Below, one piece after another: positions 60,619-64,000 of a stretch of 64,000 nt of DNA. The notes under the pieces are model-generated. The model did no database searches. It was not told the DNA's origin and worked only from the letters and a program-made list of their open reading frames with translations. Numbering within the stretch: the stretch's first letter is position 1; each line of letters starts with the position of its first letter. A program made the position numbers and the translations under genes. Origin of the DNA: Bacteroidales bacterium (lineage in GTDB: Bacteria; Bacteroidota; Bacteroidia; Bacteroidales; UBA932); NCBI GenBank assembly GCA_017627955.1, contig JAGAFU010000038.1, forward strand, positions 1 through 64,000. The letters are read 5' to 3'.

Positions 60619-60775
60619 ATTGTGTCGCTATTATATATAAACCAGTTTATCTAAATAAACAAATTCGTTTTATAGGTAAATATATTCGTTGTGTAAGCTT
60701 AATTATTTTATACACGTTTACTTAATTCATGTACCGCCGTTTTTCTTTTGCTATTATAAAAAAATTGGAAATCCT
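60619..60775. other. AT-rich junction, no gene
   Basis: About 157 bp of AT-rich DNA between the tRNA fragment and the 3' end of the regulator. It contains AAATTCGTTT (60661) and TATATTCGTT (60680) and resembles the end of an integrated element. No gene is seen. Confidence 0.5.
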
Positions 60776-61369
60776 TTAATCGGCCGCCTCTTCTTTCGGC
60801 TTTATTATGAATTGCAGTCGGAGGTTGAAGGCGTCCTTGATCTTGTTAAGGTATGAGATGTAGATGTCGTCGGTTTTCATCCAGCCGATGACCGCCCCGT
60901 GAGTAGAGCCTATGCTCTCGGTAAGCTCCTTCTGGGTGATTCTCCTGCGCCGCATCATGTCCTTCAGGAACCGGAGGCGGACGATCCTGTCAGGGTTGTC
61001 CTCGGCGTTACCCTTGTTCTTGTTCGCCGGCATGATCACCGAGTAGGAGTCTCCCGCCTTTATCTCTATGGTGTCCTCCTTCCGCTCCAGCTCGTCCAGC
61101 CTCACCTCTAGGGAGTATCCGAAGGCGTCAAGCACCTCCTCGGCCTTGGAAAGCTTCATGTCGTCGTTCCTGAGCAGGTGGCCCAGTCCCACGGATGTCT
61201 TGCCGGTCGCTTTCTCGTAGTCTTTGAGTGTGAGGTTCATCTCACTCATGAGCTCGACCAGGAACCTCAGGTTTTGCGCCGGGTAGTCCCTTTTCTTGTA
61301 ATGCTTTCGTTGCGCTTTCTCGGTCGTCTCAGTCGCCGCGGGAAGCTGCTCCCCGAAATTCTTTTTCAT
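60776..61369 (-). CDS. Double-HTH (XRE-like) regulator of the integrative element
   Basis: 197 residues from the ATG at 61369; an upstream TTG at 61399 is less likely. Two similar helix-turn-helix units: about 31-92 (LRFLVELMSEMNLTLKDYEK, GKTSVGLGHLLRNDDMKLSK) and about 125-190 (RLRFLKDMMRRRRITQKELT, IGSTHGAVIGWMKTDDIYIS). Each ends in a strand-like segment. The doubled layout suggests a single chain that binds DNA like a dimer. It is probably the element's repressor or regulator. It is divergent from the primase gene. Confidence 0.75.
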   Translation of the reverse strand: MKKNFGEQLPAATETTEKAQRKHYKKRDYPAQNLRFLVELMSEMNLTLKDYEKATGKTSVGLGHLLRNDDMKLSKAEEVLDAFGYSLEVRLDELERKEDTIEIKAGDSYSVIMPANKNKGNAEDNPDRIVRLRFLKDMMRRRRITQKELTESIGSTHGAVIGWMKTDDIYISYLNKIKDAFNLRLQFIIKPKEEAAD

Positions 61370-61624
61370 AAAAATTTCGTCGATTGTTGCATAATACAAA
61401 CGAAATTCTTTTCTTTGTAACGAAACGGTACTTTAAGCGAACGAATTTGTTTGCTACGCATGTCTTATAGTTATGTAATGGCAAACTTAATAAAACGAGT
61501 CGAGAAATGCAAGTGCCGTTTTGACGGCCGGGACGGACCGGCGATGTGACGTATAGCAGGTTTATTGACTTCCCAGTCCTAATCGTTTAACAGGTTTCAG
61601 CCGACGCGGCTGGCAGGTGACAAG
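61370..61624. promoter_or_regulatory. Divergent control region of the element
   Basis: 255 bp with repeated CGAAA/TTTCGTT motifs (near 61399, 61421), a near-palindrome GCGAACGAATTTGTTTGC (61437-61454) and a small hairpin CAGCCGACGCGGCTG (near 61598). These are candidate operators for the double-HTH protein. No gene is seen. Confidence 0.4.
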
Positions 61625-62623
61625 ATGAGTGCCTTAAAAAGTGACATGAAGGATTATTCCAGTTTGTTGGCCACCCCTGTGTCCGATGTCCTGGCCTATT
61701 TCGGCAAACGGACCGGTCACAGGGGTTATATGTATTACAGCCCTTTCAGGGATGAGCGCGAGCCTTCCATGCGCGTCACGGTCAACAGCGCTGACGGCTC
61801 TTGGGTATGGGCCGACTATGGCGGTTCGCCGACCGGCGGGCACCACGTCGACGGCGGCGGCGTCCTGGATATGGTGAGGCGCCTCTCCGGCGTTTCCGGT
61901 GACTCCGGGGCCGTCTCCGTGTTGCGTGAGATAGCCGCGGGGCGCGGATGTCCTGAAGTCCTGGATGTGTCCCCGCGCGGGAGGGAGACAGGGATAGTCA
62001 TCGACGATGTCTCCGGTGAGTTCACGAGCGGGCCAGTCCGGCGCTACGCGATCCGTGTCCGCCGCATCCCGGAGCCTCTTCTCAGGCGCTACTGCCGCCA
62101 GGTGCGGTATCATCCCAAGTCAAATCCGGCCAGGTCGTACACCGCCATCGGCTTCCTGAACAACGCCGGTGGCTGGGCGCTCCGCGGCAGCGGCTCCGGC
62201 GCCAAGCTTAACAGCGCCTGGGGTCTCACGACGCTCGGCCCTGACGGCTCCCTGAGGGCCGACGGCTCCGCCTCCTCCTCCAGGGGGCTGCTTTTCGAGG
62301 GTTTCATGGACTTCCTGTCATATCTGGCGTGGAGAGGTGTCTTGGAGCCTGGGGCCGACGTGTGTGTGCTGCACTCCGCGAGCAATGTGGTCCACGCGAG
62401 GGAGTGGGCGCTCTCCCACGGGGCGGTGCGCTCCTTCTTCGACAATGACCGGGCCGGCGACACGGCCACCGAGGCGCTCGCATCCTGGTGCGCTGAGGCA
62501 GGTCTTGACTTCAGGGACGGGCGCGGGGCTTACGCGTCCAGCAACGATCTCAACGAGGCATGGCAGGCCGAGGCCGCGTCCCGCTCCGAGCGTCCGGGCA
62601 AGGGCAGGGGGGCCGGGAGGTGA
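61625..62623 (+). CDS. Toprim/DnaG-like primase of a conjugative element
   Basis: 332 residues. The N-terminal part (YYSPFRDEREPSMRV, WVWADYGG, VLDMVRRLSG) is the degenerate CHC2-type region of mobile-element primases. The toprim core follows with the Glu in LLFEGFMDFLSYLAW and the Asp pair in SFFDNDRAGDTATEAL. It would prime DNA synthesis after transfer. The DNA is clearly GC-richer than the genes to the left (41 of 60 bases in the row starting at 61861). Confidence 0.85.
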   Translation: MSALKSDMKDYSSLLATPVSDVLAYFGKRTGHRGYMYYSPFRDEREPSMRVTVNSADGSWVWADYGGSPTGGHHVDGGGVLDMVRRLSGVSGDSGAVSVLREIAAGRGCPEVLDVSPRGRETGIVIDDVSGEFTSGPVRRYAIRVRRIPEPLLRRYCRQVRYHPKSNPARSYTAIGFLNNAGGWALRGSGSGAKLNSAWGLTTLGPDGSLRADGSASSSRGLLFEGFMDFLSYLAWRGVLEPGADVCVLHSASNVVHAREWALSHGAVRSFFDNDRAGDTATEALASWCAEAGLDFRDGRGAYASSNDLNEAWQAEAASRSERPGKGRGAGR

Positions 62624-62679
62624 GCCCTCGGTTACTGTTTGATACCAATAATCCATCAACCATTTTAAACCTTATTGTT

Positions 62680-63558
62680 ATGGCTAACGAGAATCAGAAC
62701 GAGCAGGCGCTGGACCCGAGGGTGGCAGAGCGCCTTGACAAGATTGACTGGGACGGTCTGCTGAGGATCACCGGCATCAGGCGAGAGCAGATCGAGGGCA
62801 ACCCGACCGTGGCGCGCCAGCTGGCTTACCAGCAGTACACCGACCTGGTGTACGGCAACACGGCCGACATCTCCGGCCAGTTCTCCCTCCGGGCCGTTCC
62901 CGGCAGGGAGCCGGACGAGGCGTGGAGGGTGAAGGCCTACACTATCGAGAGGGAGAAGACCGTGAACGACGACATCTTCCTCTACGGGTCCCCCATCACC
63001 TCCAAGAAGGCCAAGGAGGCCCTTTTCGAGAGGACATCCTGGGAGAACAGCGAGGGCAAGAGGGTTGTCGGCCGCGCCAACGCCAACGCCGGCAGGCCCA
63101 TAGCCATCGAGCGGGATGTTGACGGCGAGAGGAGGAAGGACTACTACCTGGTGTCCCTGCACGAGCCGACCAACCGTGTCATCGGCATCCCTGTCGACGC
63201 GGTGAGGCGCATGTTCTTCGACGAGAACGAGAGGGCCCGGGAGGTGTCCATCTACGGGGCCAGGCTGAGCGCCGAGCAGCTGGACGAGATCTGCAAGGGG
63301 AACCACGTCCTCGTGGACGGCTGCAGGAACAGCAAGGGGGAGGAGTTCTCCACCTTCGTGCAGTTCGACGTCGCCCGCCGCCAGCTCGTCCCAACCCATC
63401 CGGCAATCCTGAAGGAGGCTCAGAGGGTTGGTGTCGACCTCCTCGGCTCCCGCAAGGAGGCCCCGGCCCAGGAACCCGCCAGGACCAGGGAGAGGAAGGC
63501 CGGACAGGCTCCTGTCCCGCAGCCGGAAGGCAAACCGAGGATGCGCCACGGGCGCTGA
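62680..63558 (+). CDS. DUF3945-type conjugative element protein
   Basis: 292 residues from the ATG at 62680 (57 nt after the primase stop). Typical segments are VAERLDKIDWDGLLRITGIR and NPTVARQLAYQQYTDLVYG, then two repeats of a small beta-rich domain (DIFLYGSPITSKKAKEALFE; VSIYGARLSAEQLDEICKG). The C-terminus is charged and Pro-rich. It is a common cargo or mobilisation gene of Bacteroidales integrative elements with unknown activity. Confidence 0.8.
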   Translation: MANENQNEQALDPRVAERLDKIDWDGLLRITGIRREQIEGNPTVARQLAYQQYTDLVYGNTADISGQFSLRAVPGREPDEAWRVKAYTIEREKTVNDDIFLYGSPITSKKAKEALFERTSWENSEGKRVVGRANANAGRPIAIERDVDGERRKDYYLVSLHEPTNRVIGIPVDAVRRMFFDENERAREVSIYGARLSAEQLDEICKGNHVLVDGCRNSKGEEFSTFVQFDVARRQLVPTHPAILKEAQRVGVDLLGSRKEAPAQEPARTRERKAGQAPVPQPEGKPRMRHGR

Positions 63559-63596
63559 CCGTATCCCTCCATGGGCGTTAATTGCGGCGTCAGGTC

Positions 63597-64000
63597 ATGG
63601 AAAGGCAACCGACCCCATCCGAGCGTGTGGCGTCCAGGTACGCCGATCTCTTCGTTGATCTCTTCTCCCGCGTGGCGGCGGATCCGCGTGTGCCGTTCGT
63701 GGCGGCCTCCCCGTCTCCCCAGCAGGGCATGGACGGCGTCCCGTTCCGAGGAGCGAACGCCCTCGTCACATCCGTCGCGGCCGCCCGGGAGGGGTATCAC
63801 ATCCCCGTGTGGCTCACCATGGCGCGTAAGGACTCGCTGGGGCTCATGGTGCGCAAGGGTGAGCGCGGCGTGCCTATCACGCGTTACGATTTCTACTATG
63901 AGGACGTCGGCACCGGAAGGCGGGACCCGGCCATGACCGACGCCCTTTACTCGTCACTCACCGACGAGGAGAGGCGTGGCTGGGTGAGGCGGTGCCACAT
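63597..64000 (+). CDS. ArdC-like N-terminal domain protein (partial)
   Basis: The ATG at 63597 opens a frame that runs off the window's end (134 codons seen). The segment GVPFRGANALVTSVAAAREG with VWLTMARKDSLGLMVRKGER and GVPITRYDFYY matches the N-terminal ssDNA-binding domain of ArdC-type antirestriction proteins (DUF1738), found on the same class of elements. In the full protein a zincin-like domain usually follows. It lies 38 nt after the DUF3945 gene. Confidence 0.75.
   Translation, partial: MERQPTPSERVASRYADLFVDLFSRVAADPRVPFVAASPSPQQGMDGVPFRGANALVTSVAAAREGYHIPVWLTMARKDSLGLMVRKGERGVPITRYDFYYEDVGTGRRDPAMTDALYSSLTDEERRGWVRRCH

Noticed and set aside
62665-63549. Minus-strand frame of 294 codons opposite the DUF3945 gene
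   Set aside because: Shadow in GC-rich coding DNA; no motifs.

Overview
The window looks like a chromosomal segment of a gut-type Bacteroidota (order Bacteroidales). The evidence is a SusC/SusD starch locus with SusE/F-like, SusG-like and SusA-like partners, BACON and Ig-like lipoproteins, many lipobox signal peptides, the Bacteroidota -7 promoter motif TAnnTTTG, and conjugative-element genes of the DUF3945/toprim/ArdC type at the right end. Coding DNA is fairly GC-rich for the order. That fits a lineage such as Alistipes or Cryptobacteroides, but the genus is only a guess. No rRNA, CRISPR array or insertion sequence with a transposase was seen.

Layout. 1-765: pyrimidine-rich tandem repeats and a dispersed AGATTCTTCGCTTCGCTCAG repeat. 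766-6253: a six-hairpin glycosidase and a GH2 beta-galactosidase, divergent around an 18-bp tandem array. 6405-10360: glyA, an SpoU RNA methyltransferase and a LytS/LytR-type two-component system. 10480-25242: a starch/maltodextrin operon made of an inner-membrane sugar transporter, SusC, SusD, a giant eight-module SusE/F-like protein, a BACON-GH13 SusG-like amylase, and a fusion of two GH13 enzymes. 25251-31996: a repeat-rich convergent spacer, a UvrD-type helicase, a polyprenyl synthase, an OPA-type MFS transporter, a DUF486 protein and an orphan protein. 32153-34957: a stand-alone reverse transcriptase overlapping a HAD phosphatase, which overlaps an EamA transporter. 34990-41068: a GH92 mannosidase, a UvrA-like ABC ATPase and a CoA-transferase. 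41131-45383: mazG, a GNAT-like gene, prfA, and a queuosine-precursor transporter with queF behind a likely preQ1-I riboswitch. 45467-60349: dnaK, an Ig-like lipoprotein, murB-murA, gmk-nadD-copA (the CopA lacks its nucleotide-binding domain), a small RHH-like protein, a membrane metallopeptidase, alr, a DJ-1 protein, tRNA-Gln, an acyltransferase and a nitroreductase. 60350-64000: a candidate small RNA, a truncated tRNA 3' half that looks like an attachment site, and the start of a GC-richer integrative element (double-HTH regulator, toprim primase, DUF3945 protein, ArdC-like protein cut by the window edge).

How the genes work together. The Sus-like operon would capture starch at the surface (SusD, SusE/F-like), cut it (SusG-like), import it through SusC, trim it with the double GH13 enzyme, and move the sugar inward with the MFS transporter. 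No SusR or hybrid two-component regulator is present; the divergent LytS/LytR pair is the closest regulator. The queuosine genes form a feedback unit: QueF makes preQ1, the transporter imports precursor, and the leader looks able to sense preQ1. A recurring observation is that many genes start only 4-30 nt after a TAnnTTTG or TAnnTTCG(CG) box, which suggests leaderless or very short-leader mRNAs.

The most unusual items are the candidate preQ1 switch, the two terminator-like hairpins that carry the same inserted core in their loops, the CopA without an N-domain, the eight-module SusE/F protein, the double GH13 fusion, the orphan reverse transcriptase cassette, and the tRNA-half junction of the integrative element.
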